Below, one piece after another: positions 1 through 7,978 of a stretch of 64,000 nt of DNA. The stretch covers positions 35,241 to 99,240 of the forward strand of contig NZ_BDBE01000049.1 of the NCBI RefSeq assembly GCF_001612825.1, written 5' to 3'. The DNA comes from Nocardia caishijiensis NBRC 108228 (GTDB lineage: Bacteria > Actinomycetota > Actinomycetes > Mycobacteriales > Mycobacteriaceae). The position numbers and the translations under genes are program-made. Below the pieces are notes generated by a model that was not told the DNA's origin, ran no database searches, and saw nothing but the letters and a program-made list of their open reading frames with translations. Numbering within the stretch: the stretch's first letter is position 1; each line of letters opens with the position of its first letter.

Positions 1-2
1 CC

Positions 3-1037
3 GGCGATCCGCTGATCGCACTCGGTTGCGTGACGGTACTGCCGTGGCGGCGCCGGTTCCCGTTCACCGTCGCCCTGGTGGTCGGTATCGCCTCGGCCGC
101 GTCGGCACTCGCCACCGGTGCCGCGCTGCTGGCACTGTGTTCGTTGTCCACCCGCCGACGACCGGTCGAAATCGCCGTTGTGGTCGCCGCGTATGTGGCG
201 GCGGCGCAGTCGACCTCGGGCCTCTACCCGATCGATACCCCGCCCGCCCCGCTCTGGTTGCAACTCGCGCTGACGATGTCGAGCGCGGGGATCGCCGTGG
301 CCACCGGCGTGGCCATCGATGCCCGCCGCGCGGAGGTGCGATCGCTGCGGGAACGCGCCGACAGCGCGGAACGCGAACAGGGCGCCCGTGCGGCCCAGGC
401 CAGGGCCCAGGAACGCAATCGGATCGCCCGCGAGATGCACGATGTGCTCGCGCACCGGATCTCGCTGGTCGCCATGCAGGCGGGCGTGCTGGATCACCGC
501 GACGACCTCTCGGTCGAGGAGAAGCGAACCCTGGTCCGCGGGATCGCCGACGGTTCCCGCCAAGCGTTGGAAGAACTCCGCGACGTCCTCGGCGTTCTGC
601 GCGCCGACCCCGACCGTCCGGAACCACCGCAACCCACCCTCGACCGGGTCCCGGACCTGGTCGCCGATGCCCGGTCCTCCGGCCTGGCTGTCACGCTCGC
701 CTCCACGGTGACCGCCACCCCACCAGAGACCGTGGGACGGACCGGTTACCGGGTGGTTCAGGAAGGGCTGACCAACGCCACGAAACACGCACCGGCCGCA
801 CCGGTCCAGATCACCGTGGACGGGACGCCCGGCGGCGAATTGCGGGTCAGCGTCCGCAATTCCGCGGCCGCGACCACCCTCGCCCGACCACCGGCATCCG
901 GCTTCGGTCTCCTCGGCCTCGCCGAGCGGATCACCCTCGCGGGCGGCACACTCGACCACCATCGCACCCGCGACAACGGCTACCTGCTCACCGCGCGACT
1001 TCCCTGGCCGGAGCACGATCCCGAGAAAAGAGCATGA
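3..1037 (+). CDS. NarL-family sensor histidine kinase, 5' end outside window
   Basis: The C-terminal 340 or so residues of a membrane histidine kinase are visible. The reading frame is open to the window edge, and the first residues (GDPLIALGCVTVLPWRRR) look like the middle of a membrane domain, so the true start lies upstream; the GTG at 30 is only the first start codon in view. Hydrophobic segments come first, then a coiled linker. The HisKA_3 dimerisation box follows with the phospho-acceptor His in EMHDVLAHR (about residue 137 from the GTG), then a HATPase domain with an N-box (QEGLTNATKHA) and G-box (GFGLLGLAERI). It ends one base before the response regulator start, so the two form an operon. 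The signal sensed is unknown. Confidence 0.9.
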   Translation, partial: GDPLIALGCVTVLPWRRRFPFTVALVVGIASAASALATGAALLALCSLSTRRRPVEIAVVVAAYVAAAQSTSGLYPIDTPPAPLWLQLALTMSSAGIAVATGVAIDARRAEVRSLRERADSAEREQGARAAQARAQERNRIAREMHDVLAHRISLVAMQAGVLDHRDDLSVEEKRTLVRGIADGSRQALEELRDVLGVLRADPDRPEPPQPTLDRVPDLVADARSSGLAVTLASTVTATPPETVGRTGYRVVQEGLTNATKHAPAAPVQITVDGTPGGELRVSVRNSAAATTLARPPASGFGLLGLAERITLAGGTLDHHRTRDNGYLLTARLPWPEHDPEKRA

Positions 1038-1715
1038 GTGCACAGTGATCGAGAGGTGGTGCGTGTCGTCATCGTCGACGACGACCAGTTGGTGCGGATG
1101 GCGCTGCGCCTGGTCATCGACGGCGAACCGGATCTGGCCGTCGTCGCCGAGGCCGCCGACGGGGACACCGCGCTCGCGGTGGTGGACGAACTACGGCCGG
1201 ACGTCGTGCTGATGGATGTGCGGATGCCCGGCCGCGACGGCATCGACACCACCCGATGCCTCAGCGCCGCACCGGCGCCGCCCGCGGTGCTCATGCTGAC
1301 CACCTTCGATTCCGACGAACTGGTCCTCGGCGCGCTGCGCGCCGGGGCACTCGGCTTCGTCCTCAAGGACACCCCACCCGCCCGGATCGCCGATGCGGTG
1401 CGCTCGGTCGCGGCCGGGCATCCCGTGCTGTCTCCCACGGTCACGGCGCGGGTGATCGCCGCGGCCACCGGGCCGGGTTCCAGCGAGGCCCGCGGCGCCA
1501 CCCGCGATGCCGCGCGCAAACGACTGGCTGCTCTGTCGGAACGCGAACTCGACACCGCGCGAGCTATCGCCGACGGGCTGGGCAATCCGGAGATCGCCGC
1601 ACGATTACAGGTGACCGTCGCCACCGTGAAGGCGCACACCGGCAACCTGTTCACCAAGCTGGGCGCCGCCAATCGAGTACAGATCGCACTCCTGGTCCGC
1701 GACGCGGAACAATGA
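1038..1715 (+). CDS. LuxR/NarL-type response regulator
   Basis: A 225-residue regulator made of a receiver domain followed by a LuxR-type helix-turn-helix. The acidic pocket (IVDDD), the phospho-acceptor Asp in VVLMDVRMPG and the switch Lys in FVLKDT are all present. The DNA-binding end carries LSERELDTARAIADGLGN and VATVKAHTGNLFTKLGA, the normal helix pattern of the family. The GTG start directly abuts the kinase stop codon, so the pair is translated together and this is its cognate partner. Target genes cannot be read from the sequence. Confidence 0.93.
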   Translation: MHSDREVVRVVIVDDDQLVRMALRLVIDGEPDLAVVAEAADGDTALAVVDELRPDVVLMDVRMPGRDGIDTTRCLSAAPAPPAVLMLTTFDSDELVLGALRAGALGFVLKDTPPARIADAVRSVAAGHPVLSPTVTARVIAAATGPGSSEARGATRDAARKRLAALSERELDTARAIADGLGNPEIAARLQVTVATVKAHTGNLFTKLGAANRVQIALLVRDAEQ

Positions 1716-1728
1716 ACCCGCCGAACAC

Positions 1729-1765
1729 CGATGGGGTGGCACCGCTGTACGGTGCCACCCCATCG
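1729..1765 (+). terminator. Strong hairpin terminator after the two-component system
   Basis: A perfect 15-bp inverted repeat (arms 1729-1743 and 1751-1765, 7-base loop) starts 13 bases after the regulator stop. It lies between two convergent genes, so it probably ends transcription from both sides. There is no clear T-run, as is usual in actinomycetes. Confidence 0.75.
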
Positions 1766-1789
1766 GGCGAACGTCGACGCGCGCCCTGG

Positions 1790-1957
1790 TTACAGGCAGA
1801 CGGTGACGGTGAACGGTCCGACCGGGATGCCGGTGCAGATCGCCACCGAGCCGACGACGGGCTGCGCGGCGGCGGCCGAGGCGGTGCCCGCACCGGTGGC
1901 GGTGACGAACAGGGCGAGCGCGGCGACGGCGAGCGGACGGGCGGTCTTGACGAACAT
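1790..1957 (-). CDS. Small secreted peptide with two cysteines
   Basis: A 55-residue protein starting at the ATG at 1957, preceded by an AGGA ribosome-binding site about 8 bases upstream. The N-terminus is a clear Sec signal: MFVKTAR, a hydrophobic core (LAVAALALFV) and an Ala-rich cleavage region near GTASAAAAQ, predicting a mature peptide of about 25 residues. The mature part contains two Cys (AICTGIP and TVTVCL) that could form one disulfide, and ends in Leu. A longer in-frame extension upstream lacks coding character and overlaps ridA, so it was not used. The family is not recognised; tiny exported peptides of this shape are common in Nocardia and Rhodococcus. Function unknown. Confidence 0.65.
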   Translation of the reverse strand: MFVKTARPLAVAALALFVTATGAGTASAAAAQPVVGSVAICTGIPVGPFTVTVCL

Positions 1958-2064
1958 AGGCTGATCCTCGGGTAGAACGGGTGGAACAGGTCCCAGGCGG
2001 GGCCCGCCCCATCTCAACACGAGCCCCGCCGCGGTGTCCTTCGCATCGTGGGAATCGCGGTGGC

Positions 2065-2472
2065 TCAATCGGTCACGATCGCCACGGCGTCGATCTCCAC
2101 GAGCATCTCCGCGCGCGGCAGACCGGTGAACACGGTGGTGCGCGAGGGCAGCACGCCGTCGGTGGTGTGCTCGGTGACGAACTCGCCGTAGGCCTCGTTC
2201 ATGATCGCGAAGTCCTCCCGCTTGGTGAGGTACACCCGCAGCATCACCACGTCGTCGAAGGTGGCACCGGAGGCGTCGATGATGGCCTTCACGTTCATCA
2301 GGGTGCGGGTGGTCTGCGCGGCCACGTCGCCCGGGTGCAGGTATTCGCTGGTCTCCGGGTCGACCGGGCCCTGTCCGGAGACCTGGATGAACGGGCCTTT
2401 GCGCACGCCCTGGGAGAAGGTGTGGGCGGGGGCGGGAGCCTCGGAGGTACGCACGGCGATCTTGTCGGACAT
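2065..2472 (-). CDS. RidA/YjgF family imine deaminase
   Basis: A 135-residue protein with the RidA (YjgF/YER057c/UK114) fold. Such proteins hydrolyse reactive enamine/imine intermediates released by PLP-dependent dehydratases. Family hallmarks are visible: FIQVSGQGPVDP, QTTRTLMNVKAIIDASGATFDDVV, the substrate-binding Arg in LRVYLT, and a C-terminal EIDAVAIV. The ATG at 2472 has a GGAAAGG ribosome-binding site. It follows the IclR gene by three bases and is the last gene of a three-gene unit (kinase, iclR, ridA) divergent from a PLP dehydratase-like gene. That placement suggests it clears the imine made by that enzyme. Confidence 0.88.
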   Translation of the reverse strand: MSDKIAVRTSEAPAPAHTFSQGVRKGPFIQVSGQGPVDPETSEYLHPGDVAAQTTRTLMNVKAIIDASGATFDDVVMLRVYLTKREDFAIMNEAYGEFVTEHTTDGVLPSRTTVFTGLPRAEMLVEIDAVAIVTD

Positions 2473-2475
2473 GGT

Positions 2476-3246
2476 TCAGCCTTTCCTCGCGGGGACGGCT
2501 CGGCGGGGGTCCCAGCCGAGTTCGGTGGAGATGGCGTCGGCGCACGCCCGCACCTGGGGGAGCAGGGCGAGCACCTGGTCGTGGTCGAGCAGCACATCGG
2601 GTACCGAGACCGAGACGGCGGCGACCACCTCGCCGATACCGTCACGCACGGGCACCCCGATGCAGTTGACGAAACTCTCGTGCTCCTCGTGGTCCTCGGC
2701 GAAGCCCTGTGCGGCAACCCGTTCCAGCTCGGCCAGGTAGCGTTCGGGGGTGCGCAGGGTGCGCGGGGTGAACGGGTGGTAGTCCAGACGCGCTGCCACC
2801 GTGCGCCATTCGGTGCGTGGGAGCGCCGCGACGAGAACCTTGCCGACGGCCGTGCAGTGCAGGGGAGCCGGCCTGCCGATGCGTGAGTACATCCGCACCG
2901 ACTGTTCGGCGTCGACCTTGTCGATGTAGACGGCGTCACCGGACTCGTAGGCGGCCAGGTGCACCGTCTGCCCGGTGGTCGTGCCGAGGGCGCTCAGGTG
3001 TGGCCTGGCGACCGTGCGCACGTCGCGGTTCTCCAGTGCGTGGCTTGCCAATTCGAACATGCGACTGCCGAGGGAGTAGCGGTGCGCGGCGTCGCGGACC
3101 ACGAATCGTTCGGCCTGCATCGTCTGCAGCAGTCGCAGCACGGTCGACTTGTGCACCCCGAGCCGCCCCGCCAGTTCGTCGAGGGACTGGGAAGCCTCGC
3201 CGAGCGCGATGAGGATGGACAGGGCTCGCGACACGCTTTGACTCAT
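2476..3246 (-). CDS. IclR-family transcriptional regulator
   Basis: A 256-residue regulator. The start is taken as the ATG at 3246, which overlaps the upstream kinase stop by ATGA; the longer upstream extension has no coding character. The N-terminal winged HTH (SQSVSRALSILIALGEASQSLDELAGRLGVHKSTVLRLLQTM) is followed by the IclR effector domain, with VHLAAYESGDAVYIDKV, GRPAPLHCTAVGKVLVAALP and GFAEDHEEHESFVNCIGVPV. It sits in the middle of the catabolic locus and most likely controls both divergent units, through sites in the 4275-4419 gap, in response to a pathway intermediate. Confidence 0.9.
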   Translation of the reverse strand: MSQSVSRALSILIALGEASQSLDELAGRLGVHKSTVLRLLQTMQAERFVVRDAAHRYSLGSRMFELASHALENRDVRTVARPHLSALGTTTGQTVHLAAYESGDAVYIDKVDAEQSVRMYSRIGRPAPLHCTAVGKVLVAALPRTEWRTVAARLDYHPFTPRTLRTPERYLAELERVAAQGFAEDHEEHESFVNCIGVPVRDGIGEVVAAVSVSVPDVLLDHDQVLALLPQVRACADAISTELGWDPRRAVPARKG

Positions 3247-4274
3247 GGCCCGATCGTCCCATCTGCCGACGGTGGATAGGTGAGCCCCGTCCAGACGGCG
3301 TCCGGGAGCCCGGCGAGATGCCGGAGTTCTTGTGGTGGAGGGAGTTTCGCCGCATCGCCGGACGCGGTGAGGGCGGCGGCCGCGCACAGGTGCCCGTAGC
3401 GCAGGCGGGTGCGCAGGTCGGCGCCGTGCAGCAGCGCCGCGAGGTAGCCGCCCGCGAATGCGTCACCCGCGCCGATGCGTTCGGTGACGGTGAGATCCAG
3501 GGCGGGCACCTCCACCACCTGCTCGCCGTCGAAACCGATCGCGGTGTGCTTGTCGTTCTTGACGATGAGCTGCGCGGGTTCGGGAAACAGGGCACGCAGG
3601 GCGCCCGGGTCGCCCGTGCCGAAGATCTCGGTGGCCTCGTCGGCGCCCAGCAGCACCACATCGGCGCCGCGCACGTGTGCGGCGAGCTCGTCGGCGGCCG
3701 CGCCGATGCGTGCACCCCACACCGCGGGGCGGTAGTTCAAGTCGAAGCTGATCGTCGACCCGTGCCGTGGACGGTCGAGCAGGCTACGGGTGAGCGCGCA
3801 CGCCGACTCGGAGAGCGCGGGGGTGATACCGGTGAAGTGCACGAGATCGGCCCGCACGAGCGGCGGCGCGACGAGGTCGGCGGGTGCGAGGGCGCTGGCG
3901 GCCGATCCGGACCGGTAGTAGTGCATGCGGCTCTCGCTAGAGGGGAGGTCGTGTGGCGTGCCGGAGCCGCCGCCGCGCTCTTTGATGTAGATGCCGGTCG
4001 GGCGCGTCGGGTCGACCGCCACAGCGCCGACATCCACTCCTGCCCGGGCTAATTCGGCCACCAGGTAGCGGCCGAATCCGTCGTCACCGACCCGCGACAG
4101 CCACGCGGCGGACACACCGAGTTGCGCGAGCACCACGGCCACATTCGCCTCGGCGCCACCGGCCGACCGCTCGAATGTTCCCGAACGTTCCAGCGGTCCC
4201 GGCTCGGCGACGAGGACCGCCAACCCCTCGCCCACGGTGACCGCTCTTGGCTGTTCCGTTGTTGCGTGGATCAC
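3243..4274 (-). CDS. PfkB-family sugar kinase, probably 2-keto-3-deoxygluconate kinase
   Basis: A 343-residue ribokinase/PfkB kinase. The GTG at 4274 is preferred because AAAGG lies about 8 bases upstream and homology begins just after it (VTVGEGLAVLVAEPG); an ATG at 4337 would add 21 residues that fall in the intergenic operator. It shows the N-terminal PfkB signature (GGAEANVAVVLAQLGV) and the C-terminal ATP/anion-hole motif RIGAGDAFAGGYLAALL with the catalytic Asp. KdgK-type kinases phosphorylate 2-keto-3-deoxygluconate to KDPG, and a KDPG-type aldolase is encoded across the divergent promoter. That context is the main reason for the substrate proposal; the sequence alone supports only sugar kinase. 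Confidence 0.85.
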   Translation of the reverse strand: MIHATTEQPRAVTVGEGLAVLVAEPGPLERSGTFERSAGGAEANVAVVLAQLGVSAAWLSRVGDDGFGRYLVAELARAGVDVGAVAVDPTRPTGIYIKERGGGSGTPHDLPSSESRMHYYRSGSAASALAPADLVAPPLVRADLVHFTGITPALSESACALTRSLLDRPRHGSTISFDLNYRPAVWGARIGAAADELAAHVRGADVVLLGADEATEIFGTGDPGALRALFPEPAQLIVKNDKHTAIGFDGEQVVEVPALDLTVTERIGAGDAFAGGYLAALLHGADLRTRLRYGHLCAAAALTASGDAAKLPPPQELRHLAGLPDAVWTGLTYPPSADGTIGP

Positions 4275-4419
4275 CTTATCGGGCCTTTCGTGGTTGCGGT
4301 CACAGCTGTCTGCATGCACAATAACGAGCAGAAACATTCAGTGCAACTTGCGTTGCGCATTATGCAATAGCAAAGACATATGGTTGATCGGGCTGGGGGC
4401 CCGCCGGGAAAGGGATGCT
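4275..4419. promoter_or_regulatory. Divergent control region with nested TTGC/GCAA dyad
   Basis: This 145-base gap separates the two catabolic units. It contains two TTGC half-sites (4348, 4353) and two GCAA half-sites (4364, 4370) arranged as nested dyads around base 4360; the inner one is TTGC-N7-GCAA at 4353-4367. It is visibly AT-richer than the flanking genes. This is the likely operator of the IclR regulator encoded in the left unit. Promoter hexamers were not assigned with confidence. Confidence 0.5.
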
Positions 4420-5712
4420 GTGACCATCGACAACGCCGTCGTAGACGCGCTGGCCGACGAGGTGCTCGGCCCGCACGTCAAGAGCGCCCCGCCCGCCGTG
4501 TGGGGGCATTCGGTACGCGAATATCTGACGGGGACAACGGAACTCACGCAGTGGCAGACGCCGCTGCTCACCCTCGACCGCGCGGCCCTCGACGCCAACC
4601 GCGCGCTCATGGCCGACTGGACCACCGCGGGCGGTGTCGAACTCGCCCCGCACGGCAAGACCACGATGGCGCCGCAACTGTGGCGCGAACAACTCCGTGC
4701 GGGCGCCTGGGGAATCACCCTGGCCACCGCCTGGCAGGCGCAGCTCGCCCGCTCCTTCGGCGTGGGCCGGATCCTGCTCGCCAACGCCCTGGTCGACCCC
4801 ATCGGGCTGGCCTGGGTGGCCGGGGAATCCGCCCGCGACGAGAACTTCGAGTTCTACTGCTGGGCCGACAGCGTCGCCACCGTGGAGCTGATGGACAAGA
4901 TCCTGCGCGACACCCCGCCCGGCCCGCCGGTTCGGGTGCTGGTCGAACTGGGTGGCGCGCACGGTCGTACCGGTGCGCGGACCCGAGACGAGGCGCTCGC
5001 GGTGGCGCGAGCCCTGGTCGCCGGTGAACGTCTCACACTCGCGGGCGTCGGCGGGTACGAAGGCGCGCTCGCCCACGATCGCACCCCCGAGGCGCTGGCC
5101 GCGGTGCGCGGCTACCTGCGCGAGCTCGCCGCCCTGCACGCCGAACTCGGCGGCCTGTACTCCGGACCCGCCATCGTCTCGGCGGGTGGCAGCGCGTATC
5201 CGGAACTGGTCGTCGACGAACTGGCGGGCCTTGCCTCGGACCGACGAGGTCTGCCGGGCTCGACAACCGTGGTGCTGCGCAGCGGCGCGTACCTCGTGCA
5301 CGACGACGGCTTCTACGCGGGCATCTCGCCGCTCACCGCCCCCGTCACCGACCCGGGTCTGCGCTCGGCGATGCACGGCTGGGCCCGTGTCGTCTCCCGC
5401 CCCGAACCCGAACTGGCCCTGCTCGACGGCGGCAAACGCGACTTCCCCTACGACGAAGGCCTCCCGACGCCCCAGCTCGTTGTCGGCGGCGCGCCGCTCC
5501 CGCCGGGCGCGCACGTGAGCGCACTCAACGACCAGCACACCTTCCTGCGTCTCCCGGGGGCCACGCTCGCCGACCTCCCGGTCGGCAGTGTTGTGCGGCT
5601 CGGCCTTTCGCACCCGTGCACCGCCTTCGACAAGTGGCGGCTCATTCCCGTGATCGACTCCGCGGGGACGGCGCATCCGCGTGTGGTCGACCTCATCCGC
5701 ACCTACTTCTGA
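4420..5712 (+). CDS. D-serine dehydratase-like PLP enzyme (alanine racemase-type fold)
   Basis: A 430-residue fold type III PLP enzyme of the D-threonine aldolase/D-serine dehydratase (DSD1) family. The GTG at 4420 is chosen because AAAGGGA lies just upstream. The PLP-binding lysine is in APHGKTTM (about residue 80), followed by the barrel motifs VLVELGGAHGRTG and AGVGGYEGAL. The C-terminal D-serine-dehydratase-like domain keeps the His and Cys that bind zinc in this family (SHPCTAFDKW). The family removes water and ammonia from beta-hydroxy D-amino acids via an imine, which fits the nearby RidA. Next to an N-acyl-D-amino-acid deacylase and KDG/KDPG genes, a D-glucosaminate-type substrate is an attractive inference; D-serine or D-threonine are alternatives. 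Confidence 0.85.
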   Translation: MTIDNAVVDALADEVLGPHVKSAPPAVWGHSVREYLTGTTELTQWQTPLLTLDRAALDANRALMADWTTAGGVELAPHGKTTMAPQLWREQLRAGAWGITLATAWQAQLARSFGVGRILLANALVDPIGLAWVAGESARDENFEFYCWADSVATVELMDKILRDTPPGPPVRVLVELGGAHGRTGARTRDEALAVARALVAGERLTLAGVGGYEGALAHDRTPEALAAVRGYLRELAALHAELGGLYSGPAIVSAGGSAYPELVVDELAGLASDRRGLPGSTTVVLRSGAYLVHDDGFYAGISPLTAPVTDPGLRSAMHGWARVVSRPEPELALLDGGKRDFPYDEGLPTPQLVVGGAPLPPGAHVSALNDQHTFLRLPGATLADLPVGSVVRLGLSHPCTAFDKWRLIPVIDSAGTAHPRVVDLIRTYF

Positions 5713-5721
5713 CGGACGACC

Positions 5722-7329
5722 ATGACTTCCTTGCTCTTTCGCGACATCGACATCGTCGACGGCACCGGCGGACCACGCACCCGTGGCGACGTCCTCGTCC
5801 GCGACGGCCGCATCACCGAGATCGCCGAGTCGATCCGGACCGACGCCCCGGTGGTCGGTGTCCAGCCGGGTTCGGTGCTCGCGCCGGGCTTCGTCGACAT
5901 GCACGCCCATTCGGATCTGTATCTGCTCACCCACCCCGAGCACATCCCGAAGATCACCCAGGGCGTCACCACCGAGGTGATCGGCCAGGACGGGCTGTCC
6001 TACGCACCGATCGACGACGCCGCACTCGCGTTGGTGCGCAAGCAGATCGCGGGCTGGAACGGCAACCCCACCGACTTCGACTTCTCCTGGCGCACCGTCG
6101 GTGAGTACCTGGACCGGCTCGACCAGGGCATCACCCCGAACGCCGCCTATCTCGTACCGCAGGGCACGCTGCGCCTGCTCGTCGTCGGCGCCGAGCAGCG
6201 GGCGGCGACCACCGCCGAGATCGACCGGATGTGCGCGTTGCTCGCGCGGGGACTCGACGAGGGCGCGGTCGGAATGTCGAGCGGTCTCACCTATACGCCC
6301 GGAATGTACGCCGACACCGGCGAACTCGCCGCCCTGTGCGCCGTCGTCGCCGCCTACGGCGGCTTCTACGCCCCGCACACCCGCTCCTACGGCGCGGGCG
6401 CGCTCGAGGCCTACGCCGAGATGATCGGCTTGGCGAAAGCCACCGGCTGCGCCCTGCACCTGACCCACGCCACCATGAACTTCGGCGTGAACCGAGGGCG
6501 CGCACCGGAATTGCTGGCGATGATCGCCCAGGCCAGGGCCGACGGCTGCGACATCACCCTCGACACCTATCCGTATCTGCCCGGCTCGACCACCCTGTCG
6601 GCCCTGCTGCCCAGCTGGGCGATGTCGGGCGGCCCCGACGCGGCGCTGGCCCGGCTCGACGATCCGGCCGCGCGCGCCCGGATCACCGCCGACGTCGACG
6701 TGCACGGGTCCGACGGGTGTCACGGGGTGACCGTCGAATGGGAGACCATCCAGATCAGCGGTGTCGGTGCCGACGAACTCGCCGGGCACGTCGGGCGCAC
6801 CGTCGCCGAGATCGCCGCCGACCGCGGCACCGCGCCCGTCGAGGTGTTCTTCGAACTGCTCACCCGCGACCAGCTGGCCACCACGATCCTGCAGCACGTC
6901 GGCCACGAGGAGAACGTGCGCGCGATCATGGTCGACCCGGGGCACATGGGCGGCAGCGACGGCCTGCTGGTCGGCGCCCGACCGCACCCGCGCGCGTGGG
7001 GCACCTTCCCGCGCTATCTGTCGCGCTATGTCCGTGAGCTCGGCGTGCTCGGTCTGGAGGACTGCGTGCACCACCTCACCGGCCGTCCCGCCGCCCGGCT
7101 CCGGCTGGCCGATCGCGGTCTGATCCGGCCCGGATTCGCCGCCGACCTGGTGGTGTTCGATCCGGCGACGGTCCACGACACGGCCACCTTCGAGCATCCG
7201 CGACAGCAGGCGCGCGGTATCCAGCACGTGCTGGTCAACGGCGAATTCGCCGTGGAAAACGGCATCGCGACCGGGATCCGCGCCGGTCGTGCCCTGCGCA
7301 GGGACACCACGCGAGAGGAGACCCGATGA
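5722..7329 (+). CDS. N-acyl-D-amino-acid deacylase (amidohydrolase)
   Basis: A 535-residue member of the D-aminoacylase/N-acyl-D-glutamate deacylase branch of the amidohydrolase superfamily. It has the N-terminal metal motif FVDMHAHSD, a later metal-ligand His in YAPHTRSYG and LHLTHATM, and the C-terminal GFAADLVVFDP strand of the small domain. The loop that usually reads GNCG in D-aminoacylases is GQDG here (VIGQDGLSYAP), so the usual bridging Cys is absent; a subfamily difference rather than damage is likely. It starts 9 bases after the PLP enzyme and overlaps the aldolase start by ATGA. Predicted role: deacylate an N-acyl D-amino (sugar) acid in the cytoplasm. Confidence 0.87.
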   Translation: MTSLLFRDIDIVDGTGGPRTRGDVLVRDGRITEIAESIRTDAPVVGVQPGSVLAPGFVDMHAHSDLYLLTHPEHIPKITQGVTTEVIGQDGLSYAPIDDAALALVRKQIAGWNGNPTDFDFSWRTVGEYLDRLDQGITPNAAYLVPQGTLRLLVVGAEQRAATTAEIDRMCALLARGLDEGAVGMSSGLTYTPGMYADTGELAALCAVVAAYGGFYAPHTRSYGAGALEAYAEMIGLAKATGCALHLTHATMNFGVNRGRAPELLAMIAQARADGCDITLDTYPYLPGSTTLSALLPSWAMSGGPDAALARLDDPAARARITADVDVHGSDGCHGVTVEWETIQISGVGADELAGHVGRTVAEIAADRGTAPVEVFFELLTRDQLATTILQHVGHEENVRAIMVDPGHMGGSDGLLVGARPHPRAWGTFPRYLSRYVRELGVLGLEDCVHHLTGRPAARLRLADRGLIRPGFAADLVVFDPATVHDTATFEHPRQQARGIQHVLVNGEFAVENGIATGIRAGRALRRDTTREETR

Positions 7330-7967
7330 ATCCGTTGCTGAGCTCGTCGTCGGAGGCGATGGAGGTGATCCGGGCCGACCGAGCCCTCACCGTCGTCCGG
7401 GCCCCCGCCATCCCCGACCCGGTCGCCCTGGCCGAGACGCTGGCCGGGGCGGGTTTGCGGGCCGTCGAATTCACCTTCACCACCCTCGGTGTGCTCGACG
7501 CGATCGGCAAGGCTCGCCGGGCCGCCGACGCGGTGATCGGTGTCGGCACCGTCACCACCCGCGACCAGGCGGCGGCGGCCGTCGACGTCGGCGCGCGGTT
7601 CCTGGTGACCCCCGCGCTGCGCCCCGAGGTCGCGGAAGTAGCCGTGGCGCACCAGATCCCGGTCATCATGGGCGCTTACACCCCCACCGAGGTGTTGGCC
7701 GCGGTCGAGATGGGCGCGGCGGCGGTGAAGATCTTCCCCGCCCGCTCGCTCGGTCCGGCCTACTTCAAAGACCTGCTCGGTCCGTTCCCCCATGTGTTCC
7801 TGATCCCCTCCGGCGGCGTCAACGCGCACAACGCGCGGGAATACCTGCGGGCGGGCGCCGTCGCCGTCACCGCGGGCACCGAGGTGGTCGCCCCCCTGGA
7901 CGTCGCGGGTTCGCGCTGGTCCGAGATCGGCTCGCGGGCCGCACGTTTCGTTCATTCGCTGGATTGA
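7326..7967 (+). CDS. KDPG/KHG aldolase family protein
   Basis: A 213-residue class I aldolase of the 2-keto-3-deoxy-6-phosphogluconate/4-hydroxy-2-oxoglutarate aldolase family. The catalytic Glu is in LRAVEFTFTT, the Schiff-base Lys in AAVKIFPARSLGPAYFKDL, and the phosphate-binding loop in FLIPSGGVN. It cleaves KDPG to pyruvate and glyceraldehyde 3-phosphate. The start overlaps the deacylase stop (ATGA) and it is followed 11 bases later by the permease. The kinase at 3243-4274 would supply its substrate. Confidence 0.9.
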   Translation: MNPLLSSSSEAMEVIRADRALTVVRAPAIPDPVALAETLAGAGLRAVEFTFTTLGVLDAIGKARRAADAVIGVGTVTTRDQAAAAVDVGARFLVTPALRPEVAEVAVAHQIPVIMGAYTPTEVLAAVEMGAAAVKIFPARSLGPAYFKDLLGPFPHVFLIPSGGVNAHNAREYLRAGAVAVTAGTEVVAPLDVAGSRWSEIGSRAARFVHSLD

Positions 7968-7978
7968 GAGGTTTGTCC

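Noticed and set aside
4360..7227. A 955-codon minus-strand frame opposite the PLP enzyme and deacylase
   Set aside because: Antisense shadow of two genes with clear catalytic motifs; no family features of its own.
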